A stretch of DNA of 64,000 bases from NCBI RefSeq assembly GCF_009208565.1, contig NZ_WFLK01000002.1:124001-188000 (forward strand), given 5' to 3'. Below, piece after piece: positions 7,859 through 17,200 of the stretch; position 1 is the stretch's first letter, and each line of letters starts with the position of its first letter. The notes beneath the pieces are model-generated. The model had not been told where the DNA came from and did not search any database. It saw only the letters and a program-made list of their open reading frames with translations. The DNA is from Janthinobacterium aquaticum (GTDB taxonomy: Bacteria > Pseudomonadota > Gammaproteobacteria > Burkholderiales > Burkholderiaceae_D). Made by a program: the position numbers and the translations under genes.

Positions 7859-9385
7859 CTAGTGCCGATCCGGCATAAGCGCCGCGGTGCCCGCCGCGAC
7901 GCCGGGGCGCAGGAATACCAGCAACAGCAGCGCCGACAGCAGCGAGATGGCGGCCAGTACCTGCAGCAGATGGTGCATGGCGTCGCCATAAGCCTGCATT
8001 AACTGGCTGGCCGGCAGCTGCGGCAGCAGCGCGCTGGCGCCATGCAGGTCGCCGGCCGCCAGCAGCGGCGCAGCCAATGCAGCTTGCTGCGGCGCGATGG
8101 CCGGCAGCGCCAGCAGCGCCGTCAGCACGAAGGACGCGAGCAGCGCCGCCACGATGGCCAGTGCCAGGCCTTCGCCGGCCACGCGGGTGGTATTGAAGAT
8201 GCCCGCCGCCATGCCGGCCCGCTCGACCGGCGCCACGCTGACGGCCAGGCCGTCCATCAGCCCCCACGGCTGGCTGATGCCGGCGCCGATCAGCAGCAGG
8301 GGCCCGAACAGGGTGGTGGCGGGCTGGCCCGGTGCGCACACAGACAGCCACAGCAGACCGCCAGCTGCCGCCAGCAGGCCGGCGCTGCACAGATATGCCG
8401 GTGCGATGCGCCGCGCCGCCACGCCGGCTGCCATCGGCAGCACCAGCATCGGCGCCGACAGCGCCAGCAGCATGGCGCCGGCGCCTTGCGCACTGTAGCC
8501 TTCGACGCCGATCAGGCGCGCCGGCAGCAGCACCAGCAGAACAACGAAGGAGAACGCCGGCGCAGCCGCCAGCAGCTGGACGCCGGCAAAAGCGGGCACG
8601 CGCAGCAGCGACAGGTCGAGCATGGGCCGCGCGGTGCGCCGCTCGACAGCCACGAACAGCGCCAGCAGCAGCGCGGCGCCGCCGAACAGGGCCAGGCTGG
8701 CGCTGCCGGTCCAGCCTGTGTTCGGCGCTTGCAGCAGGCCATAGGTCAGCAGCGACAGCGCGCCGGTAAAGCTCAAGGCGCCAGGCCAGTCCAGGCCGGC
8801 CGCCTGCGGGTCGCGCGATTCGCGCAGAGTGCGGCTGCCCAGCAGCAGCGCCGCCAGCCCCGTGGCGGCGGTGGCCACGAACAAACTGCGCCAGCCAAAG
8901 TGGTTGACCAGCACACCGGCCGCGATGGGGCCGAAAGCCAGCCCGGCGCCAAAGGTGGTGCCGATCAGGCTGAAGGCGCCCGCCCGGGTGGCGCCGTCAA
9001 ACAGCTGCGCCAGCGCCGCCAGTCCCGACGACAGGGCCAGCGCGCAGCCCAGCCCCTGCACGGCGCGCATCAGACCCAGCATGGCCAGGCTGCCGGCGGC
9101 AGACAAGGCCAGCGCAGCGGCGCAGAACACCCCGACGCCCAGCAGGAAGAGGCGCTTGCGGCCATAGCGGTCAGCCAGCGCGCCGGCCGCCATCAGGCAG
9201 CCGCCAAAGCTGAGCATGAAGGCGTTGGTAATCCAGGCCAGCGCCAGCGGCGTGCCGGGCAGTTCGGCGGCAATTGCCGGCAGCGCTACGGCCGGGCCGG
9301 TAAAGCTCAGTGGCATGCACAGGGCGGCCAGACAGACGGCCAGCAGGGCCGCCAGCGGGCGCGCCGGTTGGGAAGTGAAGGACAT
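7859..9385 (-). CDS. DHA2-type MFS drug efflux transporter (14 TM)
   Basis: About 508 aa from the ATG at 9385; an in-frame TTG lies 18 bases upstream, but the hydrophobic N-terminus follows the ATG directly. The chain is almost entirely hydrophobic with about 14 predicted membrane helices. It has the MFS motif A after TM2 (LADRYGRKRLFLLG) and a motif-C-like Gly/Pro-rich TM5. This is the pattern of QacA/EmrB-like proton-coupled exporters in the inner membrane. A LysR gene starts 106 bp away on the opposite strand and probably controls it. The substrate cannot be read from the sequence. Confidence 0.88.
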   Translation of the reverse strand: MSFTSQPARPLAALLAVCLAALCMPLSFTGPAVALPAIAAELPGTPLALAWITNAFMLSFGGCLMAAGALADRYGRKRLFLLGVGVFCAAALALSAAGSLAMLGLMRAVQGLGCALALSSGLAALAQLFDGATRAGAFSLIGTTFGAGLAFGPIAAGVLVNHFGWRSLFVATAATGLAALLLGSRTLRESRDPQAAGLDWPGALSFTGALSLLTYGLLQAPNTGWTGSASLALFGGAALLLALFVAVERRTARPMLDLSLLRVPAFAGVQLLAAAPAFSFVVLLVLLPARLIGVEGYSAQGAGAMLLALSAPMLVLPMAAGVAARRIAPAYLCSAGLLAAAGGLLWLSVCAPGQPATTLFGPLLLIGAGISQPWGLMDGLAVSVAPVERAGMAAGIFNTTRVAGEGLALAIVAALLASFVLTALLALPAIAPQQAALAAPLLAAGDLHGASALLPQLPASQLMQAYGDAMHHLLQVLAAISLLSALLLLVFLRPGVAAGTAALMPDRH

Positions 9386-9405
9386 GGTCGCGATCAAAGT
9401 CAATA

Positions 9406-9417
9406 ATCATTAATGAT
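9406..9417. promoter_or_regulatory. candidate operator palindrome between MFS and LysR genes
   Basis: ATCATTAATGAT is a perfect 12-bp palindrome in the 105-bp divergent intergenic region, 21 bp from the MFS start codon. A related half-site, TAATGAT, follows at about 9429-9435. LysR-type proteins bind dyads in exactly such divergent gaps, so this is a plausible site for the adjacent regulator. Confidence 0.45.
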
Positions 9418-9490
9418 AGGATGGCCGTAATGATCAAAAAAGTAGCTGTGAATCCAGATATAACGGACAAAATTTCTTGAATGGGTCAGC

Positions 9491-10387
9491 ATGGATAATC
9501 TGAACGCAATTGCCGCCTTTGTGCGCGCTGCCGAAACCTGCAGCTTTGTGGCTGCCGGGCGGCTGCTCGGAGTGTCGGCCTCGGCTGTGGGGAAAAGCGT
9601 GGCGCGGCTCGAGCACAAGCTGGGCGTACGCCTGCTTAACCGCAGTACGCGCCGTATCAGCCTCAGTAATGAAGGGGCGCTGTTCTACGAGCGCTGCCAG
9701 CGTATCCTGGCCGACCTCGACGACGCTGAACTGGAACTGTCGCACCTGGCGCAGGCGCCGCGCGGCAAGCTCAAGGTCAGCCTGCCGGTGATCGGCTACC
9801 GCATGATCGTGCCGCTGCTGGCCGAATTTGCGCAGCGTTACCCTGAAATTGAACTCGATCTGGATTTCAGCGACAGGCTGGTCGACGTGGTGGCCGAAGG
9901 CGTCGATGTGGCCGTGCGCAGCGGCGAGCTGGTCGACTCGCGCCTGATGGCGCGCGAACTGGGGCCGTTCGGCTTCGTGATCGTCGGCTCGCCTGTCTAT
10001 CTGGCGCGCCATGGCGTGCCTCAGGTACCGCGCGACCTTGAGCAGCATGGCTGCGTACGCTACAAATTTCCCAGCACCGGCAAGCTGCAGCAGTGGGCCA
10101 TCGAGCGTGACCATGTGGAAGGGGAGTTGCTGCTGCGCACGGCGCTCACCTGCAACAATATCGAAGCGCTGATCGGCGCGGCCAGCCAGGGTCTGGGACT
10201 GGCTTATCTGCCCGATTTCCTGGTGCGCGAGGCGATTGCTTCAGGGAAGCTGCGCAGCGTGCTGGGCAGCTATCTGCAAACTACCAGCAAATTCTGGGTG
10301 TTATGGCCGTCGAGCCGCCATCTGTCGCCGAAGTTGCGGGTGTTTGTCGATTTTCTGCACGAACACCTGCGCTTTTTGCGTGTTTGA
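9491..10387 (+). CDS. LysR-family transcriptional regulator, divergent from MFS exporter
   Basis: 298 aa. The N-terminal winged HTH is complete (FVRAAETCSFVAAGRLLGVS...AVGKSVARLEHKLGVRLLNRSTR, residues ~10-55). It is followed by the linker helix and a periplasmic-binding-protein-like effector domain (from about residue 92) with the usual LysR phrases EGVDVAVRSGEL and GLGLAYLPDF. Divergent arrangement with the exporter suggests it regulates that gene in response to a compound exported by it. Confidence 0.92.
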   Translation: MDNLNAIAAFVRAAETCSFVAAGRLLGVSASAVGKSVARLEHKLGVRLLNRSTRRISLSNEGALFYERCQRILADLDDAELELSHLAQAPRGKLKVSLPVIGYRMIVPLLAEFAQRYPEIELDLDFSDRLVDVVAEGVDVAVRSGELVDSRLMARELGPFGFVIVGSPVYLARHGVPQVPRDLEQHGCVRYKFPSTGKLQQWAIERDHVEGELLLRTALTCNNIEALIGAASQGLGLAYLPDFLVREAIASGKLRSVLGSYLQTTSKFWVLWPSSRHLSPKLRVFVDFLHEHLRFLRV

Positions 10388-10648
10388 ACATACGCGCTTT
10401 GTAACACTGCAATGTTCCCATGGCGCAACACAATTTTCTTGCTTTCCATAAAATAATTTTGCTGCGTTGCACCACGCAAAGCCGCATGCAGTCTACTTAT
10501 TTCATTTATGAATATCCTATATGCGTTAACTAAATTGCCATGTGGAATTAAAATATGCTAATTTACTATCTGTTTTGGCAACATTATGTTGTCCATGGAA
10601 ACGTAGCAACCATCACTTAAGACCCTTCATTGCCTATCAGGAGAGCGC
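10388..10648. other. AT-rich intergenic region upstream of the patatin-like gene
   Basis: 261 bp, clearly richer in A/T than the surroundings. It contains CAACATTATGTTG, a short inverted repeat at 10579-10591, and an AGGAG ribosome-binding site at about 10639-10643 for the gene at 10649. I found no convincing -35/-10 pair and no gene. It probably carries the promoter of the downstream gene. Confidence 0.4.
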
Positions 10649-11758
10649 ATGAGTACAGGAAACAGGACATCGACAGCTACCATTCCAGGCCGCGCTCGCA
10701 AAACCGGGCTGCTGCTTGGTGGCGGTGCACCAAATTCGACCCTGATCGCTGGCGCACTGGCTGCCTTTGTCGACGAAGGCATCGAATTCGACGTGATCTC
10801 GGCTTCCGGCGCCGGGGTGCTGATGGGGCTGCTTTATACGGCGCCGCACGACGCCACGCCGCGCCAGGCCTTGCAAAGCTGGGCCGATACCGGCGTGGCC
10901 GACAGCATCTACAAGATGATCCCGATCAACTACAAGATCTTCCAGAAGCCAGGCGTGCAGGCCAGCACTTTCCGCGATGCGTTCCAGCCACCGGCCAACA
11001 ATCCTTTTTTTCAGGCGTTCCAGCAAACGTTTGCGGGGGCGCCGGTGGCCTGGTCGGACTGGGGCAAGCTGATGATGTCGTCGCTGTCGCCGTCGGACCT
11101 GTCGTCCAAAAGCCTGGGCTTGTGCGCCCATCTGCCGTTCCTGGAAAAGGCCGTGGATTTCTCGCGCGTCAAGCACATGCGCCCGCAGTTTTATATCAAC
11201 GCCTACAACCTCAACGAACACCGCATGCAGAACTGGAGCAAGCACGAGATCGAACCGGTGCATGTGCGCGCGGCGCTGTCGTTTCCGTTCCTGTATGCGC
11301 CTACCAATATCGGCGGCCACGACTATATCGAAGGCGCGGCGCTCGATACGCTCAACTTTGATCCGTTTATCGAGGGCAAGGGCGAGCATCACGATGCCGA
11401 CACGCTGGTCATCCTCGATATCCTCGGCGACGAGCGCCTGCTGCGCAAGCCGCGCAATCTGTACGACGCCTGGGTGCGCTCGATCATCACGCCGCTGGTA
11501 AAAATTTCCAAGACCGAGATGCGCCTGTTTGAACTGGAACACAATACCGACGCGCGCACGGGCCAGCCCAAGCGCCGTCTGCTGAAACTGGACTTGATGG
11601 GAGGCATCCCTGAGCAGCACTGGCCCGATACATTGGACTGGTCGAGCTCGAACATGCAATTGCTGTTCGAGGTCGGCCACAAGGCCGGCCTGGCGTTTTG
11701 CCGCGAGCATGGCGATCTGCTGCGCCGTGCGGCAGAAGATACCCCGTTGGCGGCATAA
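10649..11758 (+). CDS. patatin-like protein lacking catalytic Ser and Asp (predicted pseudoenzyme)
   Basis: 369 aa with the overall order of a patatin phospholipase: Gly-rich oxyanion loop GGGAPNS (24-30), the nucleophile-elbow region [13 protein letters not shown] (48-60), then the acid motif region [12 protein letters not shown]. All three motifs differ from the family. The loop lacks the usual Lys/Arg-Gly. The GxSxG serine position is Gly54 (A-S-G-A-G). The dyad Asp in DG(G/A) is Glu228. Hydrolase activity is therefore doubtful. There is no signal peptide. AGGAG precedes the ATG. The gene is followed 71 bp downstream by a chemoreceptor; a functional link is unknown. The fold assignment is firm but the function is not. 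Confidence 0.8.
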   Translation: MSTGNRTSTATIPGRARKTGLLLGGGAPNSTLIAGALAAFVDEGIEFDVISASGAGVLMGLLYTAPHDATPRQALQSWADTGVADSIYKMIPINYKIFQKPGVQASTFRDAFQPPANNPFFQAFQQTFAGAPVAWSDWGKLMMSSLSPSDLSSKSLGLCAHLPFLEKAVDFSRVKHMRPQFYINAYNLNEHRMQNWSKHEIEPVHVRAALSFPFLYAPTNIGGHDYIEGAALDTLNFDPFIEGKGEHHDADTLVILDILGDERLLRKPRNLYDAWVRSIITPLVKISKTEMRLFELEHNTDARTGQPKRRLLKLDLMGGIPEQHWPDTLDWSSSNMQLLFEVGHKAGLAFCREHGDLLRRAAEDTPLAA

Positions 11759-11829
11759 GCCGCAGGCCAGCCCATGCTGACCTCTACCGGCCGCCGTGTG
11801 CGGCCAGCCTATCACCTGTTGAGCACATC

Positions 11830-13467
11830 ATGAATATCACCAAGCAACTTGTTTTAACCCTGTCCATCGCCTTGCTGGCCCTGCTGTTGCTGGGTACCGG
11901 CGGCGCCATCCAGCTGCAACGCGCGCAAGAGCGTTTCGATACGGTGCAAAGCCGCATTATTCCCAGCATCCAGGGCTTGAATGCCGCCAAGGCTGCACTG
12001 ACCGATTCGCGCCTGGCCGGCTATCGCCTGTCGGTGTTTTCCAACCTGGCCGACAAATCCGCGCTGGACAAGGCACTGGCAGCAGCCAACAAGGATTTTG
12101 ACGATCTGGTCGCCAAATACCGCGCCGAACGCATCTACGATGAAACCGACCGCAAGATGCTTGACGCCGACGTGGCCGCCATGGAAGGCTATCGCCAGGC
12201 CTTGAAGCCGTTTTTTGCCGCCGCTTACGCGGGTGACATGGACGGCGTGCGTGCGACCTTGCTGGCCGGCACGCCACTGGCATTGAATGCCGCAGCCGCC
12301 AAGAAAAGCATGGACGACCATATTGCCTACAACAACAAGCTGGTGGCCGATGTGCGCGCCGAAAGCCTGGCCGCCTATGACCGCGCTTTCAACACCATGA
12401 TCGTGGTACTGGTGATCGCCGTGCTGCTGACCGGTGCGCTGGCCTGGCATATCTACCGCACCATCAGTGGCGGCCTGGGCAATATCCAGAGCAGCCTGGA
12501 GCGCGTCAGCGCCTCGCTCGACCTGTCGAGCACAATGCCGGTCGAGCGCATGGACGAAGTGGGCCGCACCGCCACTGCCTTCAATAAATTCATGGAACGT
12601 ATCGTCGAGGTCATTTCCACCGTGCGCAATTCGGCCGATACCGTCAGCGTGGCGGCTGCCCAGATTACCGCCGGCAATGCCGACCTGTCGGTGCGTACCG
12701 AACAACAGGCCTCGTCGCTGGAAGAAACTGCGTCGAGCCTGGAAGAGCTGACTTCGGCCGTGCGCCAGAATACCGACAATGCCCGCCAGGCCAACACGCT
12801 GGCGCTGTCGGCCTCGGATGTGGCCCGCAAGGGCGGCGCCGTGGTGGCGCAAGTGGTCGGCACCATGGGTTCGATCAATGAGTCGGCGCGCAAGATTGCC
12901 GATATTATCGGCGTAATCGACGGCATCGCCTTCCAGACCAATATCCTGGCGCTGAACGCGGCCGTGGAAGCGGCGCGCGCCGGCGAGCAGGGTCGCGGCT
13001 TTGCCGTGGTGGCCACTGAAGTACGCAACCTGGCCCAGCGCTCGGCCGCAGCAGCCAAGGAAATCAAGGGCCTGATCGAAGACTCGGTCGACAAGGTCAG
13101 TACCGGCAGCGTGCTGGTCGACCAGGCCGGCGCCACGATGGAAGAGATTGTGGCCAGCATCCGCCGCGTAACCGACATCATGGGCGAAATCGCCAACGCC
13201 AGCCACGAGCAGAGCGCCGGCATCGAGCAGGTCAACCAGGCCATCTCGCAGATGGACCAGGTGACCCAGCAAAACGCGGCGCTGGTCGAAGAGGCAGCCG
13301 CTGCAGCGTCGTCGCTGGAAGAGCGCGCCGTCGAACTGGTCGACGTGGTGGCCGTGTTCCGCCTGCGCGGCGACGCCGCCAAGCCAGCCTTTACCGTGGC
13401 CGGCGGCCTGCCGCCAGCGGCCGCGCCGCGTCGTCCGGCAGAGCCAGTGCAGCGTTTGCTGGCTTGA
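11830..13467 (+). CDS. methyl-accepting chemotaxis protein
   Basis: 545 aa from the ATG at 11830; the frame is open upstream, but the membrane anchor [20 protein letters not shown] begins right after this start. Architecture: TM1 (~8-25), a four-helix-bundle periplasmic sensor (~30-185), TM2 (~190-212), HAMP (~212-265) and a long cytoplasmic signalling coiled coil. The signalling tip ([20 protein letters not shown] and [18 protein letters not shown]) is typical for binding CheA/CheW. QTEQ-like methylation sites flank it. The C-terminal tail ends QRLLA without a CheR-tethering NWETF pentapeptide. No che genes are nearby. Confidence 0.93.
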   Translation: MNITKQLVLTLSIALLALLLLGTGGAIQLQRAQERFDTVQSRIIPSIQGLNAAKAALTDSRLAGYRLSVFSNLADKSALDKALAAANKDFDDLVAKYRAERIYDETDRKMLDADVAAMEGYRQALKPFFAAAYAGDMDGVRATLLAGTPLALNAAAAKKSMDDHIAYNNKLVADVRAESLAAYDRAFNTMIVVLVIAVLLTGALAWHIYRTISGGLGNIQSSLERVSASLDLSSTMPVERMDEVGRTATAFNKFMERIVEVISTVRNSADTVSVAAAQITAGNADLSVRTEQQASSLEETASSLEELTSAVRQNTDNARQANTLALSASDVARKGGAVVAQVVGTMGSINESARKIADIIGVIDGIAFQTNILALNAAVEAARAGEQGRGFAVVATEVRNLAQRSAAAAKEIKGLIEDSVDKVSTGSVLVDQAGATMEEIVASIRRVTDIMGEIANASHEQSAGIEQVNQAISQMDQVTQQNAALVEEAAAAASSLEERAVELVDVVAVFRLRGDAAKPAFTVAGGLPPAAAPRRPAEPVQRLLA

Positions 13468-13514
13468 TGTAAAACGGGGTCAAGTCGGCCATTGCTACAC
13501 AAGCTCATCAGACG

Positions 13515-13625
13515 GTAGGTCGGATTAGTCGGGCCGCGCAGGCCGGGCCGCGCAGGCGTAGCGTAATCCGACAATTAGCAGCAGATATTGTCGGATTACG
13601 CCGCTACGCGGCTAATCCGACCTAC
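13515..13625. repeat. REP-like palindromic repeat array 2
   Basis: Begins GTAGGTCGGATTAG and ends CTAATCCGACCTAC, so the whole 111-bp block is an inverted repeat made of two REP-like hairpins. The left unit has an expanded GC-rich centre (repeated GGGCCGCGCAG). It lies between two co-directional genes, 48 bp after the chemoreceptor stop. Confidence 0.88.
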
Positions 13626-13701
13626 TTAGTCAAGAAATCCCCTAGCTCATACTTCAATATAACGTGCTGATCCACTGCCAATGGAATACAATTCTTGCGT
13701 G

Positions 13702-13716
13702 AGGCGCTAAGCGCCT
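13702..13716. promoter_or_regulatory. small hairpin upstream of creatininase-family gene
   Basis: AGGCGC-TAA-GCGCCT is a perfect 6-bp stem with a 3-base loop, 24 bases before the ATG at 13740. It could be an operator or part of the 5' UTR; there is no T-run, so it is not a terminator. Confidence 0.3.
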
Positions 13717-13739
13717 GAAGAACACGAAAGAAGTTGCTT

Positions 13740-14585
13740 ATGACCGCGCAGTATCGTTTGTCCCGTCTTGTCTCCGTCCTGTCTGTTGTCTCTTTGTTGT
13801 CCATTGCGCCACTTTCTGCCGCCGTGGCTGCGCCCGCCGGTAACAGCGTGGTGCTTGAAGAACTGACCAGCACCGAACTGCAAAACCGCATCGAACATGG
13901 TGCTACTACTGTGCTGATACCGGTCGGCGGCGTCGAACAAAGCGGGCCGTATATTGCGCTGGGCAAGCACAATGTGCGTGCCGGGCTGCTGGCGCGCCGC
14001 ATTGCCGAGCAACTGGGCAATGCCATCGTGGCGCCGGTGGTGTCCTACGTTCCCGAAGGATCCATCAGCCCGCCAGCCGGCCATATGCGCCACGCCGGCA
14101 CCATTTCCATACCGCCAGCCGCTTTCGAGGCCATCCTCGAAGGCGCGGCGGCCAGCCTGCGCCAGCATGGCTTTCGCGATATTGTCTTTATCGGCGACCA
14201 TGGCGGCTACCAGAAGAACGAAACCAATGTAGCCAACAAGCTTAACCGTGCCTGGGGCAAGGGCGGTGAGCATCCGGCGCGCGCGCACGCCTTGCTTGAT
14301 TATTACGATATTACCCAGTCTGCCTACGTGGCCGCGCTGCAGAAGCGCGGCTACAGCAATGCCGAAATCGGCCTGCACGCGGGCCTGGCGGATGCGGCGC
14401 TGATGCTCGCGACTGACCCGTCGCTGGTGCGCAGCGCGGCCATGGCCAAAGGACCGAAGCCCGGCGTGGCCGACGGCGTGCGCGGCGACGCCACGCGCGC
14501 CACCGCCGAACTGGGCGAGATCGGCATCAAGCTGCAGGTCGACACTTCGGTGGCGGCCATCAAGAAATTAGTGCAACAGAAATAA
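13740..14585 (+). CDS. secreted creatininase-family protein
   Basis: 281 aa. The ATG at 13740 begins a clear signal peptide (VSVLSVVSLLSIAPLSAAVAA), so the protein is exported. The body follows the creatininase fold: VGGVEQSGPYIALGKHN near residues 62-78 corresponds to the family's metal motif EQHGPH..(T)D, IGDHGG at about 150 corresponds to NGHGG, and HAGLADAAL corresponds to HAGExET. Several usual metal ligands are replaced (His by Ser, Asp by His), which may mark a subfamily rather than a dead copy. The substrate is unknown. It is followed 25 bp later by a secreted beta-propeller, probably in one operon. Confidence 0.8.
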   Translation: MTAQYRLSRLVSVLSVVSLLSIAPLSAAVAAPAGNSVVLEELTSTELQNRIEHGATTVLIPVGGVEQSGPYIALGKHNVRAGLLARRIAEQLGNAIVAPVVSYVPEGSISPPAGHMRHAGTISIPPAAFEAILEGAAASLRQHGFRDIVFIGDHGGYQKNETNVANKLNRAWGKGGEHPARAHALLDYYDITQSAYVAALQKRGYSNAEIGLHAGLADAALMLATDPSLVRSAAMAKGPKPGVADGVRGDATRATAELGEIGIKLQVDTSVAAIKKLVQQK

Positions 14586-14610
14586 TCCGACGACCATCAC
14601 ACTACTCGAT

Positions 14611-15879
14611 ATGAAAACACCACAACGACGCACTCTCGTCACCTTCTGCGCCATCGCTGCTGCGGCAGCCGGCCTGGGTGTCGCCAGCCAGGTTATCGGC
14701 GCCAGCCCTGCAGCACCAGCACCGGCGGCCGCGCCGGCCTACTCGCCAGTGCCCGGCATGCCGCCGCTGGTCGACCCGAAAAATGTCTATGGCAGCATAG
14801 GTCCTGGCAATATGAATCCGGTAGTCAAGGATCATCTGCGCCGCGTCTACGTACCCAATCTGCGCTCGAACGACGTGTATGTGATCGACCAGGAAAGCCT
14901 GAAGGTGGTCGACAAATTCAAGGTAGGCCTGGGTCCACAGCACGTGGTGCCGTCGTGGGACCTGCGCACGCTGTGGGTGGCCAATAACGCCGAGCGTACC
15001 GACAAGGGCAGCCTGACGCCGGTCGATCCGTTGACAGGCAAGCCGGGCAAGAACGTGCCGGTGGACGACCCGTACAATATGTATTACACGCCCGACGGCA
15101 AGTCGGCCATCGTGGTGGCCGAAGCGCGCCATCGGCTGGACTTCCGTGATCCGAAAACCATGGCGGTGCAGTACGCGATCGATACGCCGCAATGCGGCGG
15201 CATCAACCATGCGGACTTTTCCAATGACGGCCGCTACGCCGTCTTTACCTGCGAATTCGACGGCACGATTGCCAAGATCGACCTGGTGGGCCGCAAGGTC
15301 GACGGCTACCTGAAGCTGCAGATGCCGTCCAAACGCTTTTCGGAGTCCGGCCCGGTCGGCGGCCCGGCCAATGAAATTTGCAGCGTCAAGAAGGGCATGC
15401 CGCAGGACATCCGCATATCACCGGACGGCAAGAAATTCTTTATTGCCGACATGGACGCAGACGGCGTGCATATCGTCGATGGCGCCAGCCTGAAGGAAAT
15501 CGGCTTTATCCATACCGGCATCGGCGCGCACGGCCTGTACCCGAGCCGCGACGGCAAGAAGCTGTACGTGGCCAACCGCGGCACGCACCGCATCCACGGC
15601 AAACCAAAAGGCAAGGGCAGTGTCAGTGTGATCGACTTTGCTACCGAGCAGGTGGTGTCGCAGTGGCCGATTCCCGGCGGCGGCAGCCCCGATATGGGCA
15701 ACGTCAGCGCCGATGGCAAATACCTGTGGTTGTCGGGCCGCTTCGACGATGTGGTCTACCGCATCGACACGGCCAGCGGCAATGTCGACAAGGTCAAGGT
15801 CGGCCAGGAGCCGCATGGCCTGACCGTGTGGCCGCAACCGGGCCGCTATTCGCTCGGCCATACCGGCAACCTGCGCTAG
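14611..15879 (+). CDS. exported YVTN-type beta-propeller repeat protein
   Basis: 422 aa. An N-terminal export signal (residues ~8-30, Ala-rich after Lys/Arg) is followed by a Pro/Ala linker and then repeated blade motifs such as RRVYVPNLRSNDVYVID, RTLWVANNAERT, ISPDGKKFFIADMDADG, DGKKLYVANRG and DGKYLWLSGRFDD. These are the phrases of the YVTN/cytochrome-d1-like seven-bladed propeller. No CXXCH heme site is present. The role is probably binding or scaffolding in the periplasm. It is likely cotranscribed with the creatininase-family gene upstream. Confidence 0.85.
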   Translation: MKTPQRRTLVTFCAIAAAAAGLGVASQVIGASPAAPAPAAAPAYSPVPGMPPLVDPKNVYGSIGPGNMNPVVKDHLRRVYVPNLRSNDVYVIDQESLKVVDKFKVGLGPQHVVPSWDLRTLWVANNAERTDKGSLTPVDPLTGKPGKNVPVDDPYNMYYTPDGKSAIVVAEARHRLDFRDPKTMAVQYAIDTPQCGGINHADFSNDGRYAVFTCEFDGTIAKIDLVGRKVDGYLKLQMPSKRFSESGPVGGPANEICSVKKGMPQDIRISPDGKKFFIADMDADGVHIVDGASLKEIGFIHTGIGAHGLYPSRDGKKLYVANRGTHRIHGKPKGKGSVSVIDFATEQVVSQWPIPGGGSPDMGNVSADGKYLWLSGRFDDVVYRIDTASGNVDKVKVGQEPHGLTVWPQPGRYSLGHTGNLR

Positions 15880-15882
15880 TTG

Positions 15883-16206
15883 ATGAAGCGAGGCGCCGCC
15901 CTGTTTGCCGATGGCGCCGGCCGCTACGCCTATGTGAGCGCCGGCTTTTCCTGGCCGGCTTTTTTCCTCGGGCCGCTGTGGGCCGTGGCCAAGCGGCGCT
16001 GGTATCTGCTGGTGTTGATGCTGGCGATGGAACTGTGCCTCTGGTTCGGCAGCCAGCTGGCCGAAGGCCTGCAGCGCGAGCCGCTGGTGCTGCTGATGGG
16101 CTGCATGGAACTGAGCTACCTGCTGGCGCGCGGCTGGTACGGCAACCGCTGGCTCGAAGCGTCGCTGCGCCAGCGCGGGTATGCGCCGGTGCTGCCTGGC
16201 GCGTGA
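15883..16206 (+). CDS. DUF2628-like small membrane protein
   Basis: 107 aa from the ATG at 15883, three bases after the propeller stop (a TTG in frame is directly upstream). It has a soluble start, two or three membrane helices (FSWPAFFLGPLWAVAKRRW, LLVLMLAMELCLWFG, VLLMGCMELSYLLARG) and the ending GNRWLEASLRQRGY, a phrase typical of DUF2628 proteins. Function unknown. Tight spacing suggests the same transcript as the propeller gene. Confidence 0.75.
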   Translation: MKRGAALFADGAGRYAYVSAGFSWPAFFLGPLWAVAKRRWYLLVLMLAMELCLWFGSQLAEGLQREPLVLLMGCMELSYLLARGWYGNRWLEASLRQRGYAPVLPGA

Positions 16207-16209
16207 AGC

Positions 16210-17109
16210 TTATTTGATCTGTTGCGGGGCCGGCTGGCTATTGGCGTCAATAAACGCGCTGATCTCATCGAGCGTGGGCGCCAGCATGCGCAGCGGGGCG
16301 GCAATCGACGCCACCAGCGTGGCGTGGGTCACGCCATCGAGGTATTTTTCTGTCACCGGCCGCTGTTGTGCGCGCAAGGCGCTGGCGAGCTTGCCGGTAT
16401 TGCGTTCGGGGTCGACCAGCTTGTCCTTGCCCGGTTTCGGTGCGATCAGCAGCGCCGGCGGCGCACTGGCCGTGACATGGTTGATCGGCTGCGACGAGGC
16501 AGGGGTGTCGGGAAAATAAAATACCGGTCGCGTGGTCGGGTTCTCGATCGGCAGGAAATCGTAGGGGCCGGCCAGGCCAATCCAGCCGCGCAGGTCCTGC
16601 GGGCGCATGCCGTGGCGGGCCAGCAGCGTCGGGTCGAGCGCCACCATGGCGGCGTTATAAGCGCCGGCGCTGTGGCCCATCACGAACAAGCGCGTGGTAT
16701 CGCCGCCATAGCGGCCCGCTTCCATCGCAGCCCAGGCCACGGCGCGCGCGCTGTCTTGCAGCACGCCCGGATAATGCACCTCAGGATAGAGCCGGTAATC
16801 GGCAATCACCGCCAGATAGCCGCGCGAGGCCAGCGCATGGCCGACAAAGGCATAGTCGCCGCGCTCGCCGGCCACCCAGTTGCCGCCATAAAAAAATACC
16901 ACCACCGGCACCGGCCCGGCATGCTGTTTTGGGGCATACACGTCGAGCTTCTGGCGCGGCAGGGGGCCGTAGGCCAGGTCGTGCGTGACCTGCGAGGCGC
17001 CGCCCGGGGACAGCGCGTTGATGGCCGTCAGCGGCGAGCAGGCGACCAGGCCGGCCGTGACAGGAACGATGGCCAGCAGGGTCAGCAGGGTGGTGCGCGC
17101 TATTGTCAT
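16210..17109 (-). CDS. alpha/beta-hydrolase lipoprotein (carboxylesterase-like)
   Basis: 299 aa from the ATG at 17109; an in-frame GTG lies 12 bases upstream. The start MTIARTTLLTLLAIVPVTAG ends in a lipobox-like LVAC, so it is probably a lipid-anchored envelope protein. The hydrolase core shows the oxyanion strand VVFFYGGNWVAGERGDY and nucleophile elbow GHSAGAY (about residues 141-147). Candidate acid and His residues lie near LVDPERN and DGVTHATL. This fits the BD-FAE/HSL-like esterase group. The substrate is unknown. It is convergent with the DUF2628 gene, only 3 bp apart. Confidence 0.85.
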   Translation of the reverse strand: MTIARTTLLTLLAIVPVTAGLVACSPLTAINALSPGGASQVTHDLAYGPLPRQKLDVYAPKQHAGPVPVVVFFYGGNWVAGERGDYAFVGHALASRGYLAVIADYRLYPEVHYPGVLQDSARAVAWAAMEAGRYGGDTTRLFVMGHSAGAYNAAMVALDPTLLARHGMRPQDLRGWIGLAGPYDFLPIENPTTRPVFYFPDTPASSQPINHVTASAPPALLIAPKPGKDKLVDPERNTGKLASALRAQQRPVTEKYLDGVTHATLVASIAAPLRMLAPTLDEISAFIDANSQPAPQQIK

Positions 17110-17200
17110 GAAGTCCGCCACGGTTTTATTGTTGAGCTAGTGTAGTGCAGCTGCGCATCTTCGTTTGGGTGGCAGCGCACCAAAGTGGCAGAAAAGCTGT

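Noticed and set aside
8042-9406. 454-codon plus-strand frame opposite the DHA2 exporter
   Set aside because: Composed mostly of Gln, Arg, Gly and Ala, the mirror of a hydrophobic transporter; clearly non-coding.
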